In this document: positions 48,536-56,470 of the stretch, in pieces
Numbering within the stretch: position 1 is the stretch's first letter
Layout of the letters: each line of letters starts with the position of its first letter
Source: Lachnospiraceae bacterium
GTDB taxonomy: Bacteria > Bacillota > Clostridia > Lachnospirales > Lachnospiraceae
NCBI GenBank assembly: GCA_017546025.1
Contig: JAFYYS010000014.1
Span: 62,001 to 126,000, forward strand
Direction: 5' to 3'
Length of the DNA stretch: 64,000 bases
Notes under the pieces: generated by a model
What the model saw: the letters and a program-made list of their open reading frames with translations, nothing else
Databases searched by the model: none
What the model was told of the DNA's origin: nothing
Position numbers and translations under genes: made by a program

Positions 48536-49765
48536 ATGTTTAAGAAGCTTCAATATCATGTTAACAACTATAAGTTCTCGCTTGTTTCCATCGTTATCAT
48601 ACTCGGTACTGTCGGGTTGGTTTTGATTCAGAAGCTGCAGGACGCCGATGAGAATCAGTTCGAACGTCAGCTTTACGGGCTATTGTTCGGACTGTTCGTC
48701 ATGTTCGTTGTTTCCCTGATCGATTATCATTTCATCGCAAAGATGTTCATTCCGATTTATATCGGTAACTTCATCCTGATGATGATCTGTAAATACGTAA
48801 ACTACACAACGTTTCCGCTTATTTACGGCTGGTCGCACTATGAAGCGAGAAGATGGATTAAGATCGGAGGCGGAGGAAAACCCGGGCAAGGCTTCGAGTT
48901 CATGCCGTCCGAGATATCCAAATTGGTTATTATCATTTTCACCGCAACGATTCTGGTGAAATTCGGAGAACGCATGAACCGGTTTTGGAACCTGATGCTG
49001 ATTCTCGGGTTGTGTCTGCTTCCGATTTACCTTGTATTTTCCCAGCCTGACCTTTCAACCAGTATCGTACTGGTTGCCACGCTTGCTTTCATGCTGTATA
49101 TCGGCGGGCTTTCATACAAAATTGTCATTCCGACCGTAGTGGCCGCCATCCCGGTTTCGTACTTTCTGTTCTGGTATATCCAGCAGCCGTTCCAAAAGCT
49201 TCTGAACCAATACCAGGCACCGCGAATTCTTTCGGTTCTGCATCCGGAAGATCCGAAATATGAGAAATACATCTATCAGCAGAACCAGGCGGCAGCAGCT
49301 ATTGAATCCGGCGGCATGTTCGGAAAGATGATCATCGGCGATACTTCAAGTCGTATGACCAAATATGTGCCGGTCGTGGAATCCGACTTCATCTTTTGCG
49401 GCATTGCAGAAGAATTCGGTTTCTTCGGATGCATCATTACTGTTTTTCTTTTCATGCTGATGACCTTCATCGGCTTCAGGGTAGCGATGAACGCAAAAGA
49501 CAGGCTCGGTTATCTGATTGCGTCCGGTATTTCCGTTATGCTGTGCCTGCAGACCATCGTTAACATCGGCGTCGTGACCACGCTGCTTCCGAACACCGGA
49601 ATACCGCTTCCGTTCGTAAGCTCGGGACTCAGTTCACTGCTGATCAGTATGGCGACTATGGGCGTGCTGTTAAATGTGGGGCTTCAGAATAAGTCGACGC
49701 TTTTAGAGAAAGACAAATACGAAATGGACCTTAAGGAACTCCTTTGGAGTAAGGAAAGGAACTGA
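48536..49765 (+). CDS. rodA: SEDS-family peptidoglycan glycosyltransferase RodA
   Basis: A 409-residue polytopic protein of the SEDS family that polymerises lipid II and pairs with the class B PBP upstream. About ten hydrophobic helices are visible. The family signatures are FEFMPSEISKLVIII near residue 122, SDFIFCGIAEEFGFFG near 286 and GIPLPFVSSGLSSLL near 360. The ATG at 48536 has GAGGAG five bases before it; codons further upstream overlap minC. The location next to mre genes supports RodA over FtsW. Confidence 0.94.
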   Translation: MFKKLQYHVNNYKFSLVSIVIILGTVGLVLIQKLQDADENQFERQLYGLLFGLFVMFVVSLIDYHFIAKMFIPIYIGNFILMMICKYVNYTTFPLIYGWSHYEARRWIKIGGGGKPGQGFEFMPSEISKLVIIIFTATILVKFGERMNRFWNLMLILGLCLLPIYLVFSQPDLSTSIVLVATLAFMLYIGGLSYKIVIPTVVAAIPVSYFLFWYIQQPFQKLLNQYQAPRILSVLHPEDPKYEKYIYQQNQAAAAIESGGMFGKMIIGDTSSRMTKYVPVVESDFIFCGIAEEFGFFGCIITVFLFMLMTFIGFRVAMNAKDRLGYLIASGISVMLCLQTIVNIGVVTTLLPNTGIPLPFVSSGLSSLLISMATMGVLLNVGLQNKSTLLEKDKYEMDLKELLWSKERN

Positions 49766-49766
49766 T

Positions 49767-50774
49767 ATGAAAAAGACCATTGCCCTGATTCTGTGTTTTG
49801 TTTTGCTTTTCGGGCTTACCGGCTGCAAAGACAAGGATGCGGAACTGTTAGGCAACTACAAAGCAGAAGACAGCCTAGTGCAGACCGACGTCGGAGCACT
49901 TGTAGAGGCTTCCTTTGCGCCGCTTCTGACGGAGTTTTACATCTGTGACATCAGTCACGACATGTTAAGCACCGATTATGTATTCGACGAAGAGAAGCCG
50001 GACCGCAAGGGCAGTGTTTTCGTCATCAACCGTACAACCAATGAGCTTGTTTTCGGTTACCGCATGGATGAGCTTTTCTTCCCGGCAAGCCTTACAAAGC
50101 TTATGACGGCTCTGATTACGATGCAGAAATGCAGCTTCGACGAAAAGGTCATCATCTCAAAGGAAGTCGGAGAGTTCTCCCGCGGCTCCGTATCTGAGCT
50201 GAAGGAAGGAGATGTTCTGACCGTAAAGGATCTTCTGATGTGCCTTCTTGTAAGCTCGGCAAACAATGCTTCCATTGCGCTTGCCGAACATGTTGCCGGA
50301 AGCGAAGAGGCGTTTGTTGAACTGATGAATGCCGAAATCAAGCGTCTGGGCGGCCGTAATACAACGTTTAAGAATGCAAGCGGTCTGCATGACGAAAAGC
50401 ATAAAACGACGCCGTATGACGTTTATATCGTGTATCAGGAATGCATGAAGTATGCCGAGTTCCGCGAAATCGTCGGCATTACGGAGAAATCCTATGAATA
50501 TACCGACGCTAAGGGAAAGAAGCTCACAAGAAAGGTTGCCACAACCAACTGCTTCAAAACCCGCGATGAAAAAGAACATGTCGATTATCCGAACAGCATT
50601 ACGATTCTCGGCAGTAAGACCGGTACAACGAACGCGGCAGGATATTGCATGATCCTGCACATCAAAAACCGTGCGGGCACCGAATATCTGATCGGTGTAT
50701 TCCGGGCCGAGAATAAGGATAAATTATACGGAAAATTGAATGAATTGATGACAACTTACTGCCTGACGGATTAA
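49767..50774 (+). CDS. D-Ala-D-Ala carboxypeptidase, lipoprotein (peptidase S11)
   Basis: A class C penicillin-binding protein of 335 residues that trims the terminal D-alanine from peptidoglycan stem peptides. The N-terminus is a lipoprotein signal ending in the lipobox LTGC, with the lipidated cysteine at residue 20. The active-site motifs are S108 in ASLTKLM, SAN in LVSSANNAS near 168 and KTG in LGSKTGTTNAAGYC near 290. Unlike DacA-type enzymes it lacks an amphipathic C-terminal anchor, which agrees with lipid anchoring. It follows rodA after one base and is probably part of the rod-shape transcript. Confidence 0.92.
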   Translation: MKKTIALILCFVLLFGLTGCKDKDAELLGNYKAEDSLVQTDVGALVEASFAPLLTEFYICDISHDMLSTDYVFDEEKPDRKGSVFVINRTTNELVFGYRMDELFFPASLTKLMTALITMQKCSFDEKVIISKEVGEFSRGSVSELKEGDVLTVKDLLMCLLVSSANNASIALAEHVAGSEEAFVELMNAEIKRLGGRNTTFKNASGLHDEKHKTTPYDVYIVYQECMKYAEFREIVGITEKSYEYTDAKGKKLTRKVATTNCFKTRDEKEHVDYPNSITILGSKTGTTNAAGYCMILHIKNRAGTEYLIGVFRAENKDKLYGKLNELMTTYCLTD

Positions 50775-50809
50775 CCGCTCCCGAATTGTAGAAATTTCGT
50801 GAATTTGAG

Positions 50810-50838
50810 TTGTCATTTTTCAACGTGTATATTATAAT
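50810..50838 (+). promoter_or_regulatory. Promoter of the small P-loop gene
   Basis: TTGTCA (50810-50815) and a perfect TATAAT (50833-50838) are 17 bases apart. Transcription would start near 50845, about 30 bases before the start codon. The gene is therefore a single-gene unit, with its own strong terminator downstream. Confidence 0.82.
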
Positions 50839-50875
50839 AGAATCATCTAAAAACCCTTTTAAGGAGGACAAAGCA

Positions 50876-51295
50876 ATGGTACAGATTATTGCCGGTGAAA
50901 AAGGAAAAGGAAAGACCAAGATATTACTGGACAAGGTGAATGCCGATGTGGCAACATCCAAGGGTACCATCGTCTATCTGGATAAGAGCAATAAGCATAT
51001 GTATGAGCTCAACAACAAAATCCGCCTTATCAATGTAAACGATTATTGTGTGGAATGTGCTTCCGAATTTGTCGGTTTCATTTGCGGAATCATCTCTCAG
51101 GACCATGATCTTGAGAAGATTTATCTGGACAGCTTTTTGAAGATCGCCTGCATGGGCGCCGATGATATCGACCGTGTCATTGAGAAACTCGATATGGTTT
51201 CCGCCAAGTTCAAAGTGGATATCATCATCAGCCTTTCGGCCAATGCCGAAACCCTTTCCGAAGCCGTTAAGCAGAAGGTTATTGTAGCCCTGTAA
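50876..51295 (+). CDS. Small P-loop NTPase-like protein of unknown role
   Basis: A 139-residue soluble protein with a clear Walker A motif at its very start (AGEKGKGKTKILLD, residues 6-19). I do not see a convincing Walker B aspartate-glutamate pair. The rest alternates strands and helices (GTIVYLDKSN, VDIIISLSANAETL), suggesting a minimal nucleotide-binding fold. Similar proteins are sometimes labelled PilT-like in Clostridia, but nothing here supports a pilus role. The start is fixed by AAGGAGGACAAAGCA before the ATG. It has its own consensus promoter and terminator, indicating steady independent expression. Function unknown. Confidence 0.8.
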   Translation: MVQIIAGEKGKGKTKILLDKVNADVATSKGTIVYLDKSNKHMYELNNKIRLINVNDYCVECASEFVGFICGIISQDHDLEKIYLDSFLKIACMGADDIDRVIEKLDMVSAKFKVDIIISLSANAETLSEAVKQKVIVAL

Positions 51296-51336
51296 ATCGG
51301 TTTTTCGCCAGCTTTTCAAAAGAAAGATATACATTC

Positions 51337-51368
51337 TGTCGCCGGATTCATTCCGGCGACATTTTTTT
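51337..51368 (+). terminator. Intrinsic terminator after the P-loop gene
   Basis: TGTCGCCGGA (51337-51346) pairs perfectly with TCCGGCGACA (51352-51361) around a five-base loop, followed by seven Ts. This is a strong terminator. Confidence 0.95.
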
Positions 51369-51410
51369 ATGAATTTTCAGCGAATTTTCGCCTCGATTTG
51401 CTTCAAATGC

Positions 51411-51439
51411 TTTTCTTTTCAAGGTCGTTATAGTATAAT
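51411..51439 (+). promoter_or_regulatory. Promoter of the HlyD-like/yggS/sepF operon
   Basis: A perfect TATAAT (51434-51439), preceded by TAG, lies 17 bases after a weak TTTTCT -35. It is the only good candidate between the upstream terminator and the gene at 51479, but the -35 match is poor. Confidence 0.5.
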
Positions 51440-51478
51440 AAACTTTGTATGGACAGAATTTGAAAGGAGGGCGGTAAC

Positions 51479-52873
51479 ATGGCCGAAAAACGAGTACCGA
51501 AGCGCAGCAGCGCGGTATCTTATCTGAATTTCGGTACGATTGTCATCGCTCTTTTTGTATTATATCTGGTTATCAACATCGTCATCTTTTTGAAGAGACC
51601 GCATCTTTCCATCTATGAGGTCCAGCTGCTTCCCATGGCAAGCGATACGAAGGCGGAAGCGGTCATTATCCGGAACGAGACTTCCGTTAAGACCGGAATT
51701 GCCGGATTCGTCAATTATTATATGCGAAGCGGAACCCGTGTTTCCAAGGGAGAGACGGTTTATTCGATTGATGAAAGCCGCCAGATTTACAATCTGATTT
51801 CCGGAAACGATTACAAGTATACGCTTTCGGATGACGATATCGAGCAGATTAAAAGCTGCATTTCCTCGTTCAACAATTCCTATACGAAGGGAGATTTCTC
51901 CCAGGTATATTCTTTAAAGGATGAGCTGACCACGACCGTGAACAGCATCTCCGATACGTATCTGATGGAGCATCTGAACCAGATTCTGATTGACAAGTCC
52001 TATCAGGGCTCGCTTACCGTGCATAAGGCCGAGGCACCAGGGCTTGTGTCGTATTTTTCAGATTCGCTTGACGGGCTTACGTATGAAAAGGTCAGCAAAG
52101 ACACCTTTGACAAATCTGACTACAAGAGCGTCAATCTCTTTGATTCGAACTTAAAAGAGCAGGGCAGCACGATTTACAAGCTTCTGACCGACGAATCCTG
52201 GATGCTTGTTTTGAAGCTTACCGAGGAGCAGTTTTTGAAGCTTAAGGATAAGGCCGAGATCAGCTTCACGATTGAAGAGGACGGACTTCATCTGACAGCA
52301 CCGATCAGCTGCGATGTGAAGGACGGAGAGTATGTTGCATGCATATCCCTTCGCCAATACATGGTCCGCTATCTGAACCGACGTTTCTTAACCGTTTCCC
52401 TTGACATGGAGAAAACAATCGGTCTGAAGATTCCGAATACCGCCATCTTTGAAAAGCAGTTCTTCATGATTCCGAAGGAATACCTGACAAGCGGCGGAGA
52501 CCAAACCGGCAACAAGAGCGGCGTCAGCATCTTAAAGCATGACGAAAACACCGGTGTCAAATACTACACCTTCCAGCAGGTAGAGATTTATTACGAGGAC
52601 GATACGTACGTTTATATCGACATGAAGGCGATTACGCACGGAACGTATATATACAGTGAGCAGACGCAGGAATCCTTCCAGGTTTCGCTTGTCGGCAAGC
52701 TGAAGGGCGTTTATTGCGTTAATAAGGGCTTTGCCCAGTTCAGAAGGGTAAATGTGCTGCAGGAAGGCAAGGAGTTCTCTGTTGTTGAGAACGGGCTGAG
52801 CTACAGCATTGCCGAACACGACCACATTGCAAAGGACGCCTCAACGATCGAGGAATCGCAGACAATTTACTAG
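51479..52873 (+). CDS. HlyD-like membrane-fusion protein in the division cluster
   Basis: A 464-residue protein with one N-terminal helix at about 18-40 and an extracytoplasmic region of mixed beta structure. A biotinyl-lipoyl-like half motif (AVIIRNETSVKTGIAGFVNYY and GTRVSKGETVYSID) lies near residues 60-98. This resembles adaptor subunits of efflux pumps, but no ABC transporter, RND pump or secreted substrate is nearby. Related proteins lie beside yggS, sepF and divIVA in other Clostridia, which suggests a cell-envelope role rather than export. A strong AAAGGAGGG precedes the ATG. The gene runs directly into yggS. Confidence 0.75.
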   Translation: MAEKRVPKRSSAVSYLNFGTIVIALFVLYLVINIVIFLKRPHLSIYEVQLLPMASDTKAEAVIIRNETSVKTGIAGFVNYYMRSGTRVSKGETVYSIDESRQIYNLISGNDYKYTLSDDDIEQIKSCISSFNNSYTKGDFSQVYSLKDELTTTVNSISDTYLMEHLNQILIDKSYQGSLTVHKAEAPGLVSYFSDSLDGLTYEKVSKDTFDKSDYKSVNLFDSNLKEQGSTIYKLLTDESWMLVLKLTEEQFLKLKDKAEISFTIEEDGLHLTAPISCDVKDGEYVACISLRQYMVRYLNRRFLTVSLDMEKTIGLKIPNTAIFEKQFFMIPKEYLTSGGDQTGNKSGVSILKHDENTGVKYYTFQQVEIYYEDDTYVYIDMKAITHGTYIYSEQTQESFQVSLVGKLKGVYCVNKGFAQFRRVNVLQEGKEFSVVENGLSYSIAEHDHIAKDASTIEESQTIY

Positions 52874-52890
52874 TGAAAGGACAGAGACAT

Positions 52891-53586
52891 ATGATTTCCG
52901 AAAATCTGGCTGAGGTACGGCAGGAGATTATCAGACATGCCGATATTGCCGGCCGAAATCCGAACGAAATCACGCTGATTGCCGTCAGCAAAACAAAACC
53001 CGCAGAAATGGTTGTTGAAGCCTTTGAAGCCGGCCAGACGGTGTTCGGTGAAAATAAAGTACAGGAGATGTGCGAAAAGCATGAGACGCTTTCCGAACTT
53101 CCTCTTTCGTGGCATCTGATCGGACATCTGCAAAGCAACAAAGCAAAAAAGGCCGTTGCGGTTGCCGATATGATTCATTCGGTCGATTCCGTAAGCCTCG
53201 CGGAAACTATCAATAAATATGCCGCACAAATTGGGAAAGTGCAGGACATTCTTCTTGAAATCAACGTCGCGGAGGAAGAAAGCAAATTCGGTCTGACGCT
53301 TGCCGATGCAGAAGCTGCGGTAAGAGAAATCGCCAAGCTTCCGAACATTCGGTTACGCGGATTCATGACAGTTGCTCCGTATACGGAGAATGCCGAGGAA
53401 AACCGTGGCATTTTCCGCAGTCTGAGGCAATTAATGGTTGACATTAATGCGAAAAGCATTGATAATATTTTCATGGATGTTCTTTCTATGGGAATGAGCG
53501 GAGATTACGGCGTTGCCGTTGAAGAAGGAGCCACTCATGTGAGGGTCGGAACCTTCATATTCGGCAGGAGAAATTACAATATTTGA
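52891..53586 (+). CDS. YggS/YlmE PLP-binding protein
   Basis: A 231-residue fold-type III PLP-binding protein that buffers free pyridoxal phosphate and affects amino-acid homeostasis; no enzymatic activity is established. The PLP-lysine region is ITLIAVSKTKPAEMV near residue 31-45. FGENKVQEM near 60, WHLIGHLQSNKAKKA near 80 and MGMSGDYGVAVEEGATHVRVG near 200 (core SMGMSGD) are typical. The ATG at 52891 has AAAGGA eight bases upstream, and an earlier in-frame GTG lies on the previous stop. It precedes sepF as in Bacillus, where it is called ylmE. Confidence 0.93.
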   Translation: MISENLAEVRQEIIRHADIAGRNPNEITLIAVSKTKPAEMVVEAFEAGQTVFGENKVQEMCEKHETLSELPLSWHLIGHLQSNKAKKAVAVADMIHSVDSVSLAETINKYAAQIGKVQDILLEINVAEEESKFGLTLADAEAAVREIAKLPNIRLRGFMTVAPYTENAEENRGIFRSLRQLMVDINAKSIDNIFMDVLSMGMSGDYGVAVEEGATHVRVGTFIFGRRNYNI

Positions 53587-53603
53587 AAAGGGGACAGAAG
53601 ACC

Positions 53604-54401
53604 ATGGGTTTCATGAAGAAGATTGTCGATTCGCTGAAGCTTTCCGATGACAGTGATTACGATGATTACGACGATTATGACGATTATATAGCCGCAGAAG
53701 AAGAGAAAAAGCGCAAGAAGGAAGAGAAAAAGCAGGAGAAGGCCAAAGAGCCCCGCACTTCCATCAAGGAGATGCTTTTTAAGAAGAAGACCCCTGAGCA
53801 GAATGCCGGTTATCAGGACGGCGGCTACGAAGAGGATCCGACGATATATCAGCAGAACGTGCAGCAGACCTATCAGCAGCCGGTTCGTCGTCCTTTATAT
53901 GACAACAACACCGTTTCCATCCAGGAAAGAAGAAGCGGTTACATGAACGGCACGACAACATTTGCCGACCGTTATAAAGCGAAGGAAGCAGCACGCTACG
54001 GCGGACAGCAGCAGGCAGCTCCTGTGAACCGTCAGCCGCAGGCCCAGACGCAGCGTCCGATTCTTCCGGTAATGCCGCAACAGGCTCCGATGCAGAAGAC
54101 CGTTAAGGATGCCCTCGGTGTTACGATTCTCAAGCCTCAGAGTTTTGAAGATGCCAGAGAGATTTGCGATAACCTGATTGACGGTAATCCGATCATTGTC
54201 AATCTCGAAGGTTTTGATACCGACCGTTCGCAACGTCTGATGGATTTTGTTTCCGGCTGTGTATATGCCATCGGAGCCAATCTTCACCAGATTTCCAGCT
54301 ATATCTTTATTATTTCACCTGCAGACGTCGATGTGACCGGCGATTACAACGCATTGATGCGTCGTGACGGATTCGGCGTTCCGACATTTAATAAACGATA
54401 A
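53604..54401 (+). CDS. sepF: Cell division protein SepF
   Basis: SepF binds FtsZ and the membrane and shapes the Z-ring bundle. The 265-residue protein has an N-terminal membrane-targeting helix (MGFMKKIVDSLKL), an acidic DDYDDYDDY run and a Lys/Glu stretch. A long Gln/Pro-rich linker follows at about 55-170. The SepF core lies at about 172-260, with KPQSFEDAREICDNLIDG, VNLEGFDTDRSQRLMDFVSG and FIISPADV. The core is normal, but the linker makes it considerably longer than Bacillus SepF (about 150). I place the start at 53604; a TTG seven codons earlier is less likely. Confidence 0.92.
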   Translation: MGFMKKIVDSLKLSDDSDYDDYDDYDDYIAAEEEKKRKKEEKKQEKAKEPRTSIKEMLFKKKTPEQNAGYQDGGYEEDPTIYQQNVQQTYQQPVRRPLYDNNTVSIQERRSGYMNGTTTFADRYKAKEAARYGGQQQAAPVNRQPQAQTQRPILPVMPQQAPMQKTVKDALGVTILKPQSFEDAREICDNLIDGNPIIVNLEGFDTDRSQRLMDFVSGCVYAIGANLHQISSYIFIISPADVDVTGDYNALMRRDGFGVPTFNKR

Positions 54402-54416
54402 AGGGAGGCACAATTC

Positions 54417-54938
54417 ATGTTAACACCGGTAGAGATTCAAAATACGAAGTTCAAATCTGCAGCCAGCGGTTACAACAAAGGCCAGGTCGACCAGTTTATG
54501 GAGGATCTCAACAAAGACTATGAATATCTGTATCGGCAGAATCTTGAGCTGTCCGATAAAGTAAAGAGTCTGAATGACCGGGTTCAGTATTATGCCACCA
54601 TTGAGAAGTCTTTGCACAAGGCGCTTGTTCTTGCCGAGAAATCGGCCGAGGAAACAAAAGCTGCCGCACTGACGGAAGCGAAGAGCATCGAAAAGCAGGC
54701 TTATGCCGATGCGCAGGCCATCCGTAACGATGCCGAAAAGGAACTTGCCAAGCTTCATACGCAGACACTTCGTCTGATGCAGCAGTATGAAACTTACCGT
54801 GCACAGTGCCAGTCCTTACTTCGTTCCCAGCAGGAGCTTCTCGACAGCAGAGTATTCCAGATTAATCTGAAGGAATTCGAAGCCTATACGGAATATTTGC
54901 AGCAAAAACCGAAGGATGCAGTTGATGAAAAGAAGTAA
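54417..54938 (+). CDS. divIVA: DivIVA-domain cell division protein
   Basis: A 173-residue coiled-coil protein of the DivIVA family. The N-terminal membrane-binding module (MLTPVEIQNTKFKSAASGYN, then QVDQFMEDL) is clear. A long coiled coil spans about 40-150. DivIVA senses membrane curvature at septum and poles; in Bacillus it anchors MinJ-MinCD, in others it guides growth or segregation. The missing minD in this window leaves its partner uncertain. It lies 15 bases after sepF with AGGGAGGC before the ATG. Confidence 0.9.
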   Translation: MLTPVEIQNTKFKSAASGYNKGQVDQFMEDLNKDYEYLYRQNLELSDKVKSLNDRVQYYATIEKSLHKALVLAEKSAEETKAAALTEAKSIEKQAYADAQAIRNDAEKELAKLHTQTLRLMQQYETYRAQCQSLLRSQQELLDSRVFQINLKEFEAYTEYLQQKPKDAVDEKK

Positions 54939-55503
54939 AATCATTTTGTTCTCGGTGCTTCCGGTTATCCTGATTGCAATTGACCAGATTACAAAATGGC
55001 TGACCAGAAGACATTTTTCAAAAAAGCCCGCTGACGTTACCCTGATTCCGAAAGTTTTATATTTTCGCTATGTTGAAAACCGCGGTGCCGCATGGGGCAT
55101 CATGCAGGGCCGGTTCCAGATTCTGTCCGTTGTTTCCGTCATCCTGATTGTCGGCTTTATATATGCTTTATATAAGATTCCGAAAACGCGCCGTTTTCTG
55201 CCGCTGACACTGATTTTTCTGTTCATTACGGCAGGCGCAGTCGGAAACCTGATTGACCGGCTGGTGTTCGGATATGTCACGGACTTCATCTATTTCAGTC
55301 CGATCAATTTCCCGGTATTCAACGTGGCGGATATTTACGTTACCTGTTCGGTTGCCGCACTTTGTATAGCGTTTTTGTTCTGCTATTCGGAAGAGGAGCT
55401 TTCCTTCCTTCCGTTCTTCGGCGCAAAGAAGCCGAAGGAGGCCGAAGCTGAGCAGCCGAAAGTGCCCGATGCCGAGCAGCCGGGCGAAGAAGAATCGAGA
55501 TAA
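54925..55503 (+). CDS. lspA: Lipoprotein signal peptidase LspA
   Basis: Signal peptidase II cleaves the signal from prolipoproteins, such as the carboxypeptidase encoded at 49767. The 192-residue protein has four hydrophobic helices and the two catalytic aspartates in GNLIDRLVFGYVTDF near residue 110 and FNVADIYVT near 133. YVENRGAAWGIMQG near 50 is also typical. The C-terminus has an unusual hydrophilic Glu/Pro/Lys-rich tail of about 35 residues. I place the start at 54925, where GAAGG lies about nine bases upstream, overlapping the end of divIVA; an ATG three codons earlier has no ribosome binding site. Confidence 0.93.
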   Translation: MKRSKIILFSVLPVILIAIDQITKWLTRRHFSKKPADVTLIPKVLYFRYVENRGAAWGIMQGRFQILSVVSVILIVGFIYALYKIPKTRRFLPLTLIFLFITAGAVGNLIDRLVFGYVTDFIYFSPINFPVFNVADIYVTCSVAALCIAFLFCYSEEELSFLPFFGAKKPKEAEAEQPKVPDAEQPGEEESR

Positions 55504-55507
55504 CAGG

Positions 55508-55539
55508 GAACTTCTCCTTACGGGAGAAGTTCTGTTTTT
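55508..55539 (+). terminator. Terminator-like hairpin between lspA and the RluD gene
   Basis: GAACTTCTCC (55508-55517) pairs exactly with GGAGAAGTTC (55523-55532) around five bases, followed after TG by five Ts. It may stop some transcripts after lspA while the ribosome binding site of the next gene (TAGGAG) lies just beyond. Confidence 0.8.
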
Positions 55540-55551
55540 ATAGGAGACACA

Positions 55552-56469
55552 ATGGAAGAGGAGAAGGTATATTATCTGGAAAATGACCAGACAGGCGTCC
55601 GTTTGGATAAGCTTCTTTCCGATCTTGACCCTGATCTGACCCGTTCACATGCCGAGCAGCTGATTGAAGCCGGGAAGGTCTCTGTCAACGGTAAGGAATG
55701 CCTTAAAGGCTCCTATAAAGGCAAGGAAGGAGATTTGATCCGAGTTTTGATTCCGGAGCCGGAAGAAACCGAAATCCTTCCGGAAGAAATGGACATCCCG
55801 ATCATATATGAGGATGACGACATTATCATCATCAACAAACCGAAGGGAATGGTCGTTCACCCGGCGCCGGGTCATAACACCGGAACACTGGTTAACGGAC
55901 TTTTGTATCATTGTAAGGATTCCCTTTCCGGCATTAACGGCAATGTGCGTCCGGGCATCGTGCATCGGATTGACCGCGATACAACCGGTGTCCTGGTTGT
56001 CTGCAAAAACGACAGGGCCCATCTGAGCCTTTCAAAGCAGCTTGCCGAGCACAGCATCACAAGAATCTATTATTGCATCGTACAGGGCAATCTGAAAGAG
56101 GACGGAACCGTCGACGCCCCAATCGGCAGAAGCCCTAAGGACCGCAAGAAGATGGCCATCGTTCAGGGCGGCAGAAGAGCAGTCACCCATTATCACGTTA
56201 TAGAGCAGCTGAAAGGCGGTTATACCTATGTATCCTGCCAGCTCGAAACAGGCAGAACGCACCAGATACGTGTTCATATGTCATCAATCGGACATCCTCT
56301 TGTCGGAGATACGGTTTACGGAAGCAGCAAACAGCCATTGACCGATCAGGGGCAGGTATTGCATGCCGGCGTGCTTGGATTCATCCATCCCGGTACGGGG
56401 CAATATGTGGAATTCAAAGCTGAGCTTCCGGATTACTTCCGGGATTTGCTCGACAAACTCAGGAGATAG
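55552..56469 (+). CDS. RluD-type 23S rRNA pseudouridine synthase
   Basis: A 305-residue RluA-family synthase with an N-terminal S4 domain (RLDKLLSDLDPDLTRSHAEQL) and the catalytic motif PGIVHRIDRDTTGVLVVCK near residue 132, with the aspartate in RIDRDT. GRTHQIRVHM lies near 233. It most resembles RluD/YlyB, which lies directly after lspA in Bacillus, so it likely modifies helix 69 of 23S rRNA. The coding region ends one base before the next start. Confidence 0.92.
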   Translation: MEEEKVYYLENDQTGVRLDKLLSDLDPDLTRSHAEQLIEAGKVSVNGKECLKGSYKGKEGDLIRVLIPEPEETEILPEEMDIPIIYEDDDIIIINKPKGMVVHPAPGHNTGTLVNGLLYHCKDSLSGINGNVRPGIVHRIDRDTTGVLVVCKNDRAHLSLSKQLAEHSITRIYYCIVQGNLKEDGTVDAPIGRSPKDRKKMAIVQGGRRAVTHYHVIEQLKGGYTYVSCQLETGRTHQIRVHMSSIGHPLVGDTVYGSSKQPLTDQGQVLHAGVLGFIHPGTGQYVEFKAELPDYFRDLLDKLRR

Positions 56470-56470
56470 C

